Part shown: positions 12,801 to 21,209 of the stretch, piece by piece | Numbering within the stretch: the stretch's first letter is position 1 | Layout of the letters: each line of letters opens with the position of its first letter | Source: Heliocidaris tuberculata | Taxonomy: Eukaryota; Echinodermata; Echinoidea; Camarodonta; Echinometridae | Assembly (NCBI GenBank): GCA_025618425.1 | Contig: CM046833.1 | Coordinates: forward strand, 1,187,172 to 1,251,171 | Reading direction: 5' to 3' | DNA: 64,000 bases | Program-made: the position numbers and the translations under genes | Notes under the pieces: model-generated | What the model was told of the DNA's origin: nothing | Seen by the model: only the letters and a program-made list of their open reading frames with translations | Databases searched by the model: none

Positions 12801-12876
12801 GGAATGCCGGCAGAAGAAATTACAAAACACTGAAGATGACGTTGTGCAAAATACTGTGACGATAACAAGTGCATGA
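753..12876 (+). CDS. GABPA: GABPA, GA-binding protein alpha chain (ETS transcription factor), 10 coding exons
   Basis: Coding exons: 753-829, 1953-2085, 3179-3263, 3710-3787, 4820-4957, 6823-7026, 8858-8902, 10614-10736, 11431-11623, 12681-12876. They sum to 1272 nt (423 aa plus TGA), close to the 454 aa of the human protein. Residues about 28-115 match the GABP-alpha N-terminal (OST, ubiquitin-like) domain. Residues about 147-238 are the PNT/SAM domain (EEQVTRW ... [10 protein letters not shown]). Residues about 297-390 are the ETS domain, from [10 protein letters not shown] to FVYKFVCDL, with the recognition helix KLSRALRYYYDGD intact. The family binds GGAA sites as a heterotetramer with GABPB in the nucleus and drives housekeeping and mitochondrial genes. 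All introns are GT-AG with matching phases. The start at 753 is the first ATG in frame with exon 2; ATG 768 is an in-frame alternative. Identification is by recognition of the family, not by a search. Confidence 0.95.
1597..1925 (+). repeat. Dispersed repeat, copy 1
   Basis: About 300 bp alignable with 10930-11190. Shared landmarks are ATTGCTCTTCAA, TGCAGTCCCATA, GAGATTGGGTCA and CTTATCATTTTGATGATTCC. The start shows a small internal duplication of AAATGCCCCTTGAAAAG. Family not recognised. Confidence 0.7.
1953..2085 (+). CDS. GABPA: GABPA coding exon 2
   Basis: Residues 26-70. Contains [20 protein letters not shown], aligning with the vertebrate IGNLKKLLEPRLQCSLDAHE block of the GABP-alpha domain. 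Acceptor TTCAG, donor GTAAGT. Confidence 0.93.
2196..2209 (+). repeat. Poly-G run
   Basis: An uninterrupted G tract in GABPA intron 2, one of about twenty such runs in the window. Confidence 0.8.
2352..2613 (-). mobile_element. tRNA-derived SINE, copy 1
   Basis: Read on the - strand, a tRNA-like head (box-A-like TGGTAAAGTGG, box B GGTTCAAATCC) is followed by a conserved body (TTTGGCAAGACATTGATCCAC, TGCCACTCTCCACCCAG) and an (ATT)n tail at the low-coordinate end. A second full copy is at 13744-14030. Confidence 0.85.
3179..3263 (+). CDS. GABPA: GABPA coding exon 3
   Basis: Residues 71-98. The sequence [20 protein letters not shown] matches vertebrate SLFDQGVKTDGTVQLSVQVI. Acceptor TTGACAG, donor GTAAGA, leaves phase 1. 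Confidence 0.93.
3336..3440 (+). repeat. (ATC)n-type microsatellite
   Basis: Imperfect trinucleotide runs of ATT/ATC in GABPA intron 3. They give long isoleucine-rich pseudo-ORFs that are not genes. Confidence 0.75.
3710..3787 (+). CDS. GABPA: GABPA coding exon 4
   Basis: Residues 99-124; [14 protein letters not shown] corresponds to the end of the vertebrate N-terminal domain (GIEPKLNILEIVKP). Acceptor TTTCAG, donor GTGAAA, phases 1-1. Confidence 0.92.
4288..4434. mobile_element. Palindromic MITE, GGGCCCTCTTGCATAA family, copy 1
   Basis: 147 bp. Terminal inverted repeats begin GGGCCCTCTTGCATAA and continue through GTTGCGATTAAACGCAACTC at both ends, leaving a short unique centre. A second copy is at 11192-11319. 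No ORF; superfamily unclear. Confidence 0.85.
4601..4776. repeat. Possible degenerate MITE
   Basis: The ends ACCATACCTGCCAAC and GTTGGTGGCTATGC are imperfect inverted repeats about 175 bp apart in GABPA intron 4. Weak evidence. Confidence 0.3.
4820..4957 (+). CDS. GABPA: GABPA coding exon 5
   Basis: Residues 125-170. An acidic linker is followed by [20 protein letters not shown], the start of the PNT/SAM region. Much shorter than the vertebrate linker. Acceptor TTACAAG, donor GTAAGC. Confidence 0.93.
5235..5537. mobile_element. hAT-like MITE with poly-G/poly-T core, 8-bp TSD
   Basis: Ends CAGGCGCGCCGGAAG and CTTCCGGCGCCTATG are inverted repeats, flanked by the direct repeat CTTTTCAC (5227-5234 and 5538-5545). 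The interior holds G runs, a 20+ base T run and C runs. An 8-bp TSD with CA-start termini fits the hAT superfamily (inference). Confidence 0.8.
5916..6085 (+). repeat. 85-bp tandem duplication
   Basis: The segment beginning GCAGGTTTGATGCCGAATTA occurs at 5916 and again at 6001, nearly identical over about 75 bp. Recent tandem duplication in GABPA intron 5. Confidence 0.9.
6163..6240 (+). pseudogene. Echo of GABPA exon 6 acceptor and exon start
   Basis: This segment resembles 6790-6870: pyrimidine tract, TTAATTCAG acceptor, then a diverged copy of the first 55 bp of exon 6 (AC-CACACCTGACACTGGTTGAT against ACCATACCTTACACTGGTTGAT). It ends at the MITE starting at 6241. A TGA falls early in the frame used by exon 6, so it cannot replace the exon. 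Confidence 0.75.
6241..6370. mobile_element. MITE with AGGGC(A/G)TGAATTCACGAAAG-type ends
   Basis: Inverted ends GGCCCGAATTCACGAAAG and CTTTCGTGAATTCATGCCC enclose about 95 bp. It abuts the exon-6 echo. No ORF. Confidence 0.75.
6590..6740 (+). repeat. Further degenerate copies of the exon 6 acceptor region
   Basis: About 100-bp units repeat the context TGGTCATTTTT / TGCCCTGTTTCCACTGTTCC / TTTTAATTC(A/T)G. Copies at about 6593 and 6697 precede the real acceptor at 6822. The nearest copy has TTCTG in place of TTCAG, so its acceptor is dead. Confidence 0.7.
6823..7026 (+). CDS. GABPA: GABPA coding exon 6 (core of PNT/SAM domain)
   Basis: Residues 171-238. Motifs [27 protein letters not shown] and [11 protein letters not shown] are the PNT helices. 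Acceptor TTTTAATTCAG, donor GTGAGT. Decayed copies of this acceptor and exon start lie upstream (6163-6740). Confidence 0.94.
7445..8009 (+). mobile_element. piggyBac-like element, internally deleted, TTAA-flanked
   Basis: TTAA at 7445-7448 and 8006-8009 flank a 557-bp element with inverted ends CCCTTTGAACCCTAAA and TTTCAGGGTTCAGAGTG. Subterminal GGCCGGTTTACCGGCC is palindromic. It retains a short ORF (7667-7822) resembling the start of a piggyBac transposase. TTAA targets and termini beginning CCC fit piggyBac. Confidence 0.82.
7667..7822 (+). pseudogene. N-terminal remnant of a piggyBac-type transposase
   Basis: ATG at 7667 opens a 51-codon frame: a basic start ([17 protein letters not shown]) followed by a strongly acidic run ([11 protein letters not shown] ... 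[12 protein letters not shown]), the usual look of a piggyBac transposase N-terminus. The DDD catalytic domain is absent: the frame ends at TAG 7820-7822, about 180 bp before the right end. A short expressed peptide cannot be excluded. Confidence 0.6.
8024..8505 (+). mobile_element. TTAA-type MITE family B, copy 1
   Basis: Begins after TTAA (8020-8023) with AGGTAATATACAGTTTTGGT and ends near ACCAAAACTGCACTTGAGCT. It is the inverted partner of 9802-10300, sharing AGATACAAGCATTACTG-like, GGGACAG and TCTCCATGCGAAGC segments. No ORF. Confidence 0.75.
8565..8702. mobile_element. MITE, GGGGAGCGTTTCATCAAGCG family, copy 1
   Basis: 138 bp with about 40-bp near-perfect terminal inverted repeats starting GGGGAGCGTTTCATCAAGCG. 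The core contains GCCAATCAGAGGC and GTAGCTTATAACAG. Related copies at 36244-36381, 19721-19868 and partly 36655-36745. Confidence 0.88.
8858..8902 (+). CDS. GABPA: GABPA coding exon 7 (linker)
   Basis: Residues 239-253, a short low-complexity Ala/Gly linker ([12 protein letters not shown]). Supported by the acceptor (TCTTCAG), the donor GTATGA and phase agreement on both sides rather than by conservation. Confidence 0.75.
8971..9618. mobile_element. Foldback element with >100-bp terminal inverted repeats
   Basis: Ends AAAGGGAAAGTCCACC and GATGGACTTTCCCTTT continue inward as imperfect inverted repeats (AAAAGAAGCAGAAAAA / TTTTTCTGCTTCTTTT and further). The centre also pairs (GGCAACTCC ... TCTTGCGAGCTCCTCTCC / GGAGAGGAGCTTGTAAGATA). 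It carries a nested MITE at 9055-9162. Partial copies at 14428-14890 and 1-340. Confidence 0.85.
9055..9162. mobile_element. hAT-like MITE nested in the foldback element, 8-bp TSD
   Basis: 108 bp with inverted ends CACGGGCGTAGA and TCTACGCCACTG, flanked by CTGATAAG on both sides (9047-9054, 9163-9170). The core is a hairpin around a poly-G run (TTAGTGGGGG ... CCCCCACTAA). Removing it restores a continuous foldback arm. Confidence 0.88.
9802..10300 (-). mobile_element. TTAA-type MITE family B, copy 2
   Basis: 499 bp between TTAA at 9798-9801 and TTAA at 10301-10304. Ends AGCTCATGTACAGTATTGGT and ACCAAAACTTTACATGACCT are inverted repeats. It is inverted relative to 8024-8505. A piggyBac or Kolobok non-autonomous derivative (inference from TTAA). 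Confidence 0.8.
10614..10736 (+). CDS. GABPA: GABPA coding exon 8
   Basis: Residues 254-294, Ser/Thr-rich linker ending in [10 protein letters not shown], matching vertebrate DRSSPGNRTG immediately before the ETS domain. Donor GTAGGT. Confidence 0.92.
10930..11190 (+). repeat. Dispersed repeat, copy 2
   Basis: Matches 1640-1925 through TATTTGTGCAGTCCCATACA, GAGATTGGGTCA and CTTATCATTTTGATGATTCC. Same orientation as copy 1, in GABPA intron 8. Confidence 0.7.
11192..11319. mobile_element. Palindromic MITE, GGGCCCTCTTGCATAA family, copy 2
   Basis: 128-bp copy of the element at 4288-4434, with GGGCCCTCTTGCATAA at both ends. It shares the centre CAATCAGGATCGCGTATTTG and differs by a small internal deletion in the left arm. 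Confidence 0.85.
11431..11623 (+). CDS. GABPA: GABPA coding exon 9 (ETS domain, first part)
   Basis: Residues 295-358. [20 protein letters not shown], then [19 protein letters not shown] and [10 protein letters not shown]. Donor GTGAGA splits the codon of the second DNA-contacting arginine (leaves phase 2). Confidence 0.96.
11718..11800 (+). mobile_element. Fragment of a Tigger/pogo-like MITE
   Basis: Contains AGTGGAACCTCATGATAACA and TACCTCGTTATACTGA, similar to the terminal GTGGAACCTCGTCATAA motif of the element at 38341-38511. The right end is not identifiable. Confidence 0.5.
12042..12492. mobile_element. MITE with GGGCCGGTATTCAATT ends
   Basis: About 450 bp with inverted ends GGGCCGGTATTCAATT and AATTGAATACGGGCCC, and further internal pairing around CTTAAGTATTTTA / TAAGTATTTAACTC. 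Within GABPA intron 9; no ORF. Confidence 0.82.
12681..12876 (+). CDS. GABPA: GABPA coding exon 10 (ETS domain end and C-terminus)
   Basis: Residues 359-423. [20 protein letters not shown] completes the ETS domain; the C-terminal helix [16 protein letters not shown] corresponds to the GABPB-interacting tail of vertebrates. TGA at 12874-12876. The last coding segment has an echo in the 3' UTR (12951-13020). Confidence 0.95.
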
Positions 12877-12950
12877 CGATAACGAGTGCGTAGCAATACT
12901 TGTGTCATCCACTATTTCGGGGAGCAGAAAGCTTGTATAAATCTCTTGAA

Positions 12951-13300
12951 TGAATGCTGACCGAAGAAATTACGACTTGTGGATGATGACATTGTCCAGA
13001 ATGCTGTAATGATAAAAAGCGTATTGCGATACACACAGATCTTCCCCATCCGTACAGCAATACTTGATTTATCCAATATATCACCGCATAGACTGCTTTT
13101 GTAAAGCTGGGTGTTAGCTTTTGACCATTGGGCCAATTATTTATGTTGCCTGCCGATAACGAGTGCGTAGCGATGCTCTGTAGAGCAATAATTGATTCAT
13201 CCATTATGTCGGTGAACAGACTGCTATAAAGCTTGGAATTAGTAGTGAGCAATTTGACCAATTCTTTATTTTGCTTGAACAGCTTGTGAGATATGCTACC
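12951..13300 (+). repeat. Echo of the GABPA stop-codon region in the 3' UTR
   Basis: 12951-13020 is a diverged copy of the last coding segment and stop (12803-12876), sharing GAATGC-G-C-GAAGAAATTAC, GATGAC-TTGT-CA-AAT-CTGT-A-GATAA. The neighbouring stretch (GATAACGAGTGCGTAGC, CAATACTTG, TTTATCCA-TAT) recurs at about 12880, 13020 and 13155, giving a degenerate tandem array of about 130-150-bp units spanning the stop codon and early 3' UTR. Confidence 0.7.
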
Positions 13301-13624
13301 CAGTACCACAGACTGTTATTCCCTTTCCCACAATTTTTCTTGTTTCATTTGACACTAAATGTCACATGACAGATATTCAGCAAAATAATAGAAATCACTT
13401 CTCCCCCAAATGGCAAAAAGTGTTTAGATTAATACCTGACTATTATAGTGGGTTAGCCCATAGATAATTACTCAAAATTAATGCTTGACCTGCTGGACAC
13501 AACATTACTTCATACTTGCTGAAATTTTAAATGAACTTTCACAGTTTCACTTGTTTGTAATTTTGATAATACGTAGAGCTTAACCTTTCTTTAAAAAGAA
13601 GGAATATGGAAACCCAAGACAAAC

Positions 13625-13630
13625 AATAAA
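13625..13630 (+). terminator. Candidate GABPA polyadenylation signal (proximal)
   Basis: AATAAA about 750 bp after the stop and before the SINE at 13744. Which of this and 14286 is used cannot be decided from sequence. Confidence 0.4.
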
Positions 13631-13743
13631 CTGCTACTCAATATCTTTCTGCTTGGGTTATATATTTGGTTCCTAGCACATAAACATCCACTGACAAAAA
13701 TCTTAACCATTTTTCTCAACTTGATTAAGTCAAGAATTTGCCT

Positions 13744-14030
13744 TTAAAGATTTAATAATAATAGTAATGGCAGCTTCTTGTATAGCGCTCAGGTCCATCA
13801 TGCTGTGACGCTCATGGCGCTCCAACATTATTACCCCGGTCATAGCCGAGCGGCCAAATACGTAGCGCTCTATCATATCGGATACCCAGTTACACCTGGG
13901 TGGAGAGTGGCAAAAGTGGATTAATGTCTTGCCAAAGGACGTTAGCGTTGGGCTGAGATTCGAACTCTCAACCCTTTGATCGAGAGTCAAGTGAATGAAT
14001 CACTGTACCACTATACCACTATACCATTAA
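13744..14030 (-). mobile_element. tRNA-derived SINE, copy 2
   Basis: Same family as 2352-2613. On the - strand, box B appears as GAGAGTTCGAATCTC, followed by TTTGGCAAGACATTAATCCAC and TGCCACTCTCCACCCAGGTG, ending in an (ATT)n-like tail. It lies in the presumptive GABPA 3' UTR or just beyond. Confidence 0.85.
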
Positions 14031-14285
14031 CATATCATTTACTTTATAAATGATTGACACCAGTATTGTTGCATCAACATTTTTAACCTTTGTTGGTTTA
14101 CTTTTGGCATGAATTCCATTTCATTAAGGCAGTTCTTGACTTAATTTGAATGAGTTAAGCTATGATTTTTTACAGTATGCCAGTATTATCTGTTATTTTG
14201 AGAAGCGATTATCTGATTTATAGACATTTATTTCTCAAATTTATTTTGATTAGTTTGTTGTATTTTACAAATTGTATTATATTGT

Positions 14286-14291
14286 AATAAA
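14286..14291 (+). terminator. Candidate GABPA polyadenylation signal (distal)
   Basis: AATAAA followed by a T-rich stretch; alternative to 13625. Confidence 0.35.
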
Positions 14292-14427
14292 GTGTAATAT
14301 ATCATTTTCAAAAACAAGAAGTCATGATGTCTGGGATTATAAAGTCATATATGTGTTTAATGGATCATTGGATTATAAAACATGGACAAGGAGATATCAC
14401 TATAAAAAAACATACTTAATCTGTGTT

Positions 14428-14890
14428 AAAAGGAAAGTCCACCCTGATATTAAGTTGGTTTTAAAAGAAGCAGAAAAATTAAAGAAACAGATCAATAAAA
14501 GTTTATGCGAAATCCGATAAGAAATAAGAGAGTTATGAATTTTTGAAGTTGTAATCAATCAAACACAAATTGGCAACTATGTGACGTATCTTGCGAGCTC
14601 CTCTCCCATTTGCTTAGTACATAAAATTTGTTGAAGGAATAAATTTGTTTCATACAGGTTTTGTGTAAAAACATATTAAGAGCATGATTATATCCAAGGT
14701 GCATTCATGATTGAATATTTTCTTTAGAGAAAATGGAAATTTATAATTTTTTTGGGGTACAGGGCAAATGGGAGAGGAGGTCGCAAGATATGTCATGGAG
14801 TTGCCAATTTGTGTTTGATTGATTACAACTTCAAAAATTCACATCTTTCTTATTTTTTATGGTGTTTCGCTCAAACTGTCCGTCCATCTT
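14428..14890. mobile_element. Foldback element, partial copy
   Basis: Starts AAAGGAAAGTCCACCCTGAT and follows 8971-9618 (AAAAGAAGCAGAAAAATTAA, GTATCTTGCGAGCTCCTCTC, GGGAGAGGAGGTCGCAAGAT). The right terminus decays at about 14880. The nested MITE of the other copy is absent here, confirming that it is a later insertion. Confidence 0.8.
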
Positions 14891-14949
14891 TTCATGTCCT
14901 TTTGATGAAAAATGATTAAACTGACAAAGCAGTAGGCCTAAGAAGCAGA

Positions 14950-15440
14950 AGAGAGGAGGGGGGGGGGGGGAGGGGGGAGAGAAAGAGAGAGAGAGGGGTG
15001 GGGGGGGGAGCTGTAGATGAATATGGCTATGATTTTATTTTTCTATGACTGCCTCCAGCCCTTATTTCCCCTGTTCTTTTAGAGGAAAAAAAAATAATGA
15101 GAGAAAGAGACCGGCAGAATTCGCAAGAATGATTAATGTGTTTATGTAATGAATAATTTCAATACAAATATGCAAGAAAGCATAACAGAGCAGAGAGAGA
15201 GAGAGAGAGAAAAAGGAACCATAGAGTAGGCTTAGAGTGTGAATGATCATAATTTTTTGTGCGATTATTCCACATGATTTTCATAAACTACAAATTCAAA
15301 TTCAAATTCAAATTCAAATTCAATTCAAATTCAGATTTATTGATATAAAATCCTGACATAATAGGATTATCATCAAAACAAAACAAAGCAAGGCAAAACA
15401 AAACAAAACATGATAGCAGCATATTGGATAGAAAAAATTG
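14950..15440. repeat. Simple-sequence intergenic stretch
   Basis: G-rich and (GA)n runs at 14955-15010 and 15186-15212, an (AATTC)n-like run at 15291-15335 and a CAAAA-rich run at 15374-15412. The AATTCAAATTC run next to a TTTATTGATATAAAAT segment resembles the 3' tail of a - strand LINE. No gene seen. Confidence 0.6.
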
Positions 15441-15449
15441 GGGGGCTGG

Positions 15450-15690
15450 CGACAGTGTTTTTTTTTTTTTTTTCTCCAGCCCTCAAAAAGTCGCTCCAAA
15501 AGTCGATCCTTGGGGAGGGGATCAGATTTTATGGCCGGGGTCCAGAATTCTCTGACAATTAAGCAAAGAAAAAAAAAAAAAAAAAAAGGGAGGGGGGGGG
15601 GGGGAAACACATTTTTCAGTCTAAAGTTGTTGGGGGGCACTCTGCCCCCTCCCCCCCCCCCCCCCCCCCCTTGGGTACGCTAGTGGTTCC
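15450..15690. mobile_element. G-tract MITE remnant upstream of COG8
   Basis: Contains T18, A19, G12+ and C20+ runs, shares the phrase AATTCTCTGACAA with the MITE at 54114, and ends GGGTACGCTAGTGG, similar to the CAGTGGCG-type termini. The left terminus is unclear. It sits 90 bp before the COG8 start codon. Confidence 0.5.
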
Positions 15691-15763
15691 TACTCCTTTT
15701 TTTGGTATGCGTCTAGATCTACATGTGATCTCTACCTTGCTTATATACGCCGCACCAGCGTAG

Positions 15764-15832
15764 ATGGCAGCAGACGAAAATGGCAACTTCTGTGGACGTG
15801 GAAGACGAAACAATTTTGACCGCTGTTTTTAA
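15764..15832 (+). CDS. Overlapping upstream ORF at COG8
   Basis: ATG at 15764 is 16 bases upstream of the COG8 start and in another frame; it reads 22 codons to TAA at 15830-15832, inside coding exon 1. Its context (TAGATGG) has T at -3, weaker than the COG8 ATG (AAAATGG, A at -3 and G at +4). It may dampen COG8 initiation by leaky scanning if the transcript starts upstream of it (inference). Confidence 0.35.
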   Translation: MAADENGNFCGRGRRNNFDRCF

Positions 15833-15846
15833 AGATTCTTTCCCTG
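15780..15846 (+). CDS. COG8: COG8 coding exon 1
   Basis: Residues 1-22, [20 protein letters not shown]; the [10 protein letters not shown] segment matches LLASLFRDRFP of human COG8. Too short for simple ORF finding. Donor GTAACG, leaves phase 1. Confidence 0.88.
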
Positions 15847-18800
15847 GTAACGTATTTCCTTATTCTTAATTTAGTTCACATACGCATGAGAAAAATAATT
15901 GTGATCGCTCAAAACCGGTGCTTGCTTCTTGGTGCTCGAAATTACGTGTGTTGTGCGGGAGTCAATTTGGACGGTGCCCCACTCGTTTATTTTTGTGTTA
16001 GTAATTTTTTTACATACAAGTAAAGGAGGGTGTTTTCGCACTCATCAGCCCATACGTGCCCTTGGCTTTACTACATCGTCAGTTTGACAAATGTATTTGC
16101 CGGCTTTAGACAGAAAAATATGTCTGTTTGGAGAGTTACTTTTAGGCTACATCGTGGTAGAGGAAACCAGTTTAGCCAGCATGCAGAAATCAAGTTAGAG
16201 ACTTGCAAAACCGTCAGGGGGCGCCATTTTTTTAATGACTCAAAATAATCGTTTATGAGAACTTGTGATTAAAAACCAGGTGTGACACCATGCCAATAAT
16301 GCTTGCTGAAAACCACATTTCATAGATCTTAAATTTTGATTTTGTCTAGACCTAGGATCTATATTAATAATATTAGAGACACCAACCCGATTTTCGAATT
16401 CACATGTCAGGACTGATAATAGCTAAATAGTAGGAAAATATGACAGGAAAAGACTTCCAAATGAAAGACATACCAATAGCTCGATCTGACCTCCTTTGCT
16501 AAAAGTGTAATTTTCCATTAAATGCGCGCGGTTCAGCTACACTTTTGACCGTTTTGTGACTTCACCTTGGCATCGAATTTTCAACATTTAAAAAAAAATA
16601 CATTCTCGTGATTATCTTTAAAAAAAATATAATCACAGTAAAAGAATATTACCAATAATCACAATTCCTATCTAGACTTACTTGCTTGAAGCACAATTCT
16701 TTCGAAATTGGCGAATTTCGATCAAAAGATCGAGGCAGCAGCCGCTAGAATTCATAGGAAAACAAGCTTCGGAAATTCCAGAGGGCGTGAGATTTCGATC
16801 GCTAAAATTCTTTCTATTTGGCAACGGGTACATGCGAAAAATCTGTCGACTATGTTCATCCATAGACATTTTGATAGAGATTGTTTTATTAGGTGTCAGT
16901 CATGTGTACTTTTTTTGAAAAAAAAATATCGAAAAAAATTGTAATATATTTTTTATTTCAAAATATATTTTCTTTGACAGACATACATAGGTAAAACATA
17001 ATTTTACAAACATTTAAATGTTGGTTTGGACTTAATCCTTAAACAGGCCTCACCTCTACATCAAAAAAACTACCAAAATGACGTCATTTCTCCTCATGGC
17101 TCATGAATATATAATAGGACGTGAGCGTCACCACCGTGCAGCTAGAGGTGTTGCGCAGTCGTTTTTACAAATTTTTGCACACAGCTGCGGACACACACTA
17201 TGCACCCACATGTTATGCATTGAGATTCATACATTCGAACCTTTTGGAAGATTATTTAGTAAAAACGACTAGGGTATATTCTAGAGGTAGAATTTTCTCA
17301 ACGAATCAGAAGTAAGATGTCTCTCTTCTGTCACGAATCGATCACATGTACAAAACATGCATGATCATGAGATCGAGAGTTAGAGAGAGAGTGCAAGAAA
17401 GAGAAATGAATGATACACTGTGTGTACATTGGACGTGGTCATGACTACAACTATATTATGAATGGACTTTTGTGAGTGTGAGGAGAGAGTGAAAGAGATT
17501 TAGGGGTTGTTGAAGCTCCTTGTTTTTATGAACACATGTGCTTTTGGTGACATGGTCGCGTGTGTGTTGATATGATGGAGAGAGGGAGAGAGAGATTGCT
17601 TTGCGTTAATGTTCCGTTGTTCGTTCTGTGTGTACCGTACCTGTGTACAAGTCTAGGCAAGCGCATTGCGCAATCGATCGCGCGATTTTCAAACTCATTG
17701 CCTACATAAATCCGAACGTAAATTTTTGGTTCAAGCCGAGCTCGGCCGAGTGGCAAAACGCGTAGCCAGCACTCTGCGACGTCTTGGTGTCTCTAATAAT
17801 ATTCTATTTAAAAATTGAGAATTGTCCGTCATATCGGCATTATTTGGTACCAAATATAGAAAAAGAGAAGATGAAGGAATTTTGGAATAAAAAAATGATG
17901 AACTTTTGATAACATTAGTAGACCATGAAATATCGATGCCATCTGTTGCTATCTGCCTCGTCTCGATCAGAAATAATGATATCTCGACCTCCAAATCAAT
18001 GATTTTATCATTGATTTAGCAGAATTTGTGAAATCTAAATCAGAAAAGGCGTATGCCATCGAGTAAAGTTGAAGCGTGAACACCATGACCGTGCACCCGA
18101 GAGATCCCTGGGGCAGCGCCGAGAAGAAACTGCTGGCACTGGTGGGTCAAACCCATACATGTGTGCATATGGTTTTGCCACGATCTTGAGCCTGAGAGTT
18201 CCCCATGGCGGGGCTTGCAGCTTATTTTTAGGCCGGTTGTATGACAGAGGCTCCAGTGACAATTTGCATGGTCAATACAGCTTTTCAAGCTCATTGCTTC
18301 TTTCTAGTTTCCTTTTTCTGCGTCATTATTACTTGTAAAATGTCATTTATTTTGATGTAGTATTTTTATTTGATGATGAAATAAAATAAATTGAAATTGA
18401 AATTGAAATTGAATAACCTACACTATCAAATTCTAAACTTAAACCCTTGACCAAGCAACATATATCTAACCCTCACCCTGAACCTAAGTTGACCCTTTCA
18501 GGACCGGAATTATTTAAGGGCTAAATTGATCACATTTTGTTCTCCATATTAGCAAAAATAATATTTTCATTTAGTGCTACATCATGGTTCTAATGTCTTT
18601 GAAAATAATATACATGGTCACAAATTTTGTTGAAAAGTTTTTAAAAATTGGCAATTTTGTTTAAAAACAATGACTTTGAACTTCTCATTGCGTTGCCAAT
18701 TTAAGGATTTTAAAGCTTATTCTCATTTTTAAAATTCCTAGCATCAAACGCAATATGGTAATGCAACAAAAATGGACATAGTGTGTGCAGAAACTTCTGC

Positions 18801-20180
18801 TCTTTCTTCTCATAGATCTGGTACACTTTTTAGAGCTCTGAATCAAAAGATATTGAACCAAACCACAAAATGTGGTCAATTGTCACGAAAGGGTTAAAAC
18901 CCAACTACTGGTACATTTTTGTATGTCTGACAAAAAATAACAGAGCAATTGTAGCTGTCTTTGCCATACTTGAAATGTCATTCAAATTTTTATTCCCTGT
19001 TCGAATAGAATCATGGCGAGAGAACCCAGACTTTGCCCTGTACCTGACAGAGCTAAGCTCATATGGAGTGGACAAACTATGTAAGTAATTGTCTTCCCAT
19101 CTAGCTTAGTGGATTGAAGAGGGATGAAAAGACACATCTGGAATGCAAAAGAAACACAAAATGTAATGGCATTGAGGTAGAAAGATACTATTTGGACACA
19201 AAGCTAGTAAATGCCTTTACTACCTTGATTAGGCTTAATACAGGTGTATGACAAAAACTGTCATTCAGCTATGTCAGACTACTACTTATGACTCGCCGAT
19301 ATCACCAACTATTCTAGACCCATCTTTTTTTGCCACTAAATTTCCCTAAGCTAATATACATGTAGCACGGCTCCACACATACTTTTGTCACAAATGGATA
19401 TTCTTATGGTCTGTATGCAATAGCACCCTGTTTAAATAGGAAATTTTGTGATTTCGGTTTTAAATTTTTTGGGCCTAAAATAATTTCCAGAGAAAGCTTA
19501 GTACTCCTTGTAAGTATACAGTGATATTTTTGTCAAGGTTGTTTTTGAAAAGGAAAATAATGAACATACATTTATTGTTGTTCTTCCGTATTGAAAGAGT
19601 AAAAATGTAATATAAATTATTAACAAGCAAAATTTAAATTATTATTTCTTTTTTTATTATAAAAACAAGTAACACTCAAATAAACAATGAAGATAAATCA
19701 CCAGAGGATCAAGCTTTACAGGGCCTTGTTTCATAAAACTTGTTATTAATGACAAGTTGCAATAACTGTTATAAGCTACTGAAATCCTTACATCTGATTG
19801 GCTGAGAGCAAATTTGTCATAGAAATGTGGCAGTTTTTACTGATAACAAGCTTTATGAAACGGGGCCCAGATGAAATTTTTAAGTAAAAAGTCAACAATT
19901 GAAGTTTGCTGATTCCCTTTTAATTTTCTGCAATATAATGTAAGTTTGAAATTAAAAACGTTTTTCCTTCTCCTTTAAAAAAAAATCTTGCTTTATAGCT
20001 CGAGAGCCAGAGAGGTTATCAGATGACAGATCGCAAGTCCTTCAACAAACCCAAGAGCTAGCATTTGATAACTACAAGACATTCATTGAGACAGCCGATT
20101 GCTCTAGGGAGATCGTGGAAGATGTAAGCATTTTTATACCCTTTTCTCTGTTAATTTTTTTTCTTATATCTAATGAAAAC

Positions 20181-20218
<38 letters not shown>

Positions 20219-20464
20219 AAGAGATAGGGAGAGAGAAGGAGAGAGAAAGAGTAAGAGACAAATCCATTTAATAACTACAAGACATTCATTGAGACAGCAG
20301 ACTGCTCATAGGGAGATTGTAGAAGATGAAAGCATTTTTGTACCCTTTTCTCAGTTAAATTGTTTTCATATGATATCTAATGAAAACATGACATGAGGAT
20401 GAGACAGAGAAAGGGGGTGGGAGCAAAATAAGAGACAAAGAAAGGAATATACATGTAGGATGAT

Positions 20465-20495
<31 letters not shown>

Positions 20496-21173
20496 TTTTA
20501 AAAAAGAAGATTTTTTGGTCTTTATTCACTTTTGCTGTAATTCTTAAAGTTTATTTTAAATAGTGCATTCTTATTCTCTTCTAATCATTACCTAACTGTT
20601 GGGTAAAGTCCAAGGTATTTTGTCCAATATGATACAGACTTCATCTATGATTCTAGTATCTCTGATAATTATATCAAGTTGATAGCCCTGCTGGAGCATT
20701 GATCAGACAGAATATCAAGGGAAATAACACTCTTTATGTTAATTTCCTATTATTCTTGTTAATATATGGGACAGCAAGTGACAAAATACCTTGGATTTAC
20801 CCTGTTTCAAATCTCCGCAATCTAATGTTTCTTTCACATTTTATGTGGTTTTATGATTCTTAGTTCGCAGTTGTAGAACAACACCTCAATCACTTATTAG
20901 ACAAGCTACCAGACTTTAGTGAAGGATGCAACACATTTCTGAAAGAAGCCCAGCAAATCAGCTCCAGGTAAAAGGGGGAAGAAGTGAGAAAGAGAGAGAG
21001 AGAGAGAAGATAAAGAAAGAAGATAAAGAAAGAAGATGAAGAAAGAAGATGAAGGTAGAAGATGTAGAGAGTGAGAAAAACGGGGAGGAGGAGAGAGAAA
21101 GATGGATATAGAGAGAGAACACATTTCTGAAAGAAGCCCAGCAAATCAGCTCCAGGTAAAAGGGGGAAAAAGT

Positions 21174-21209
<36 letters not shown>

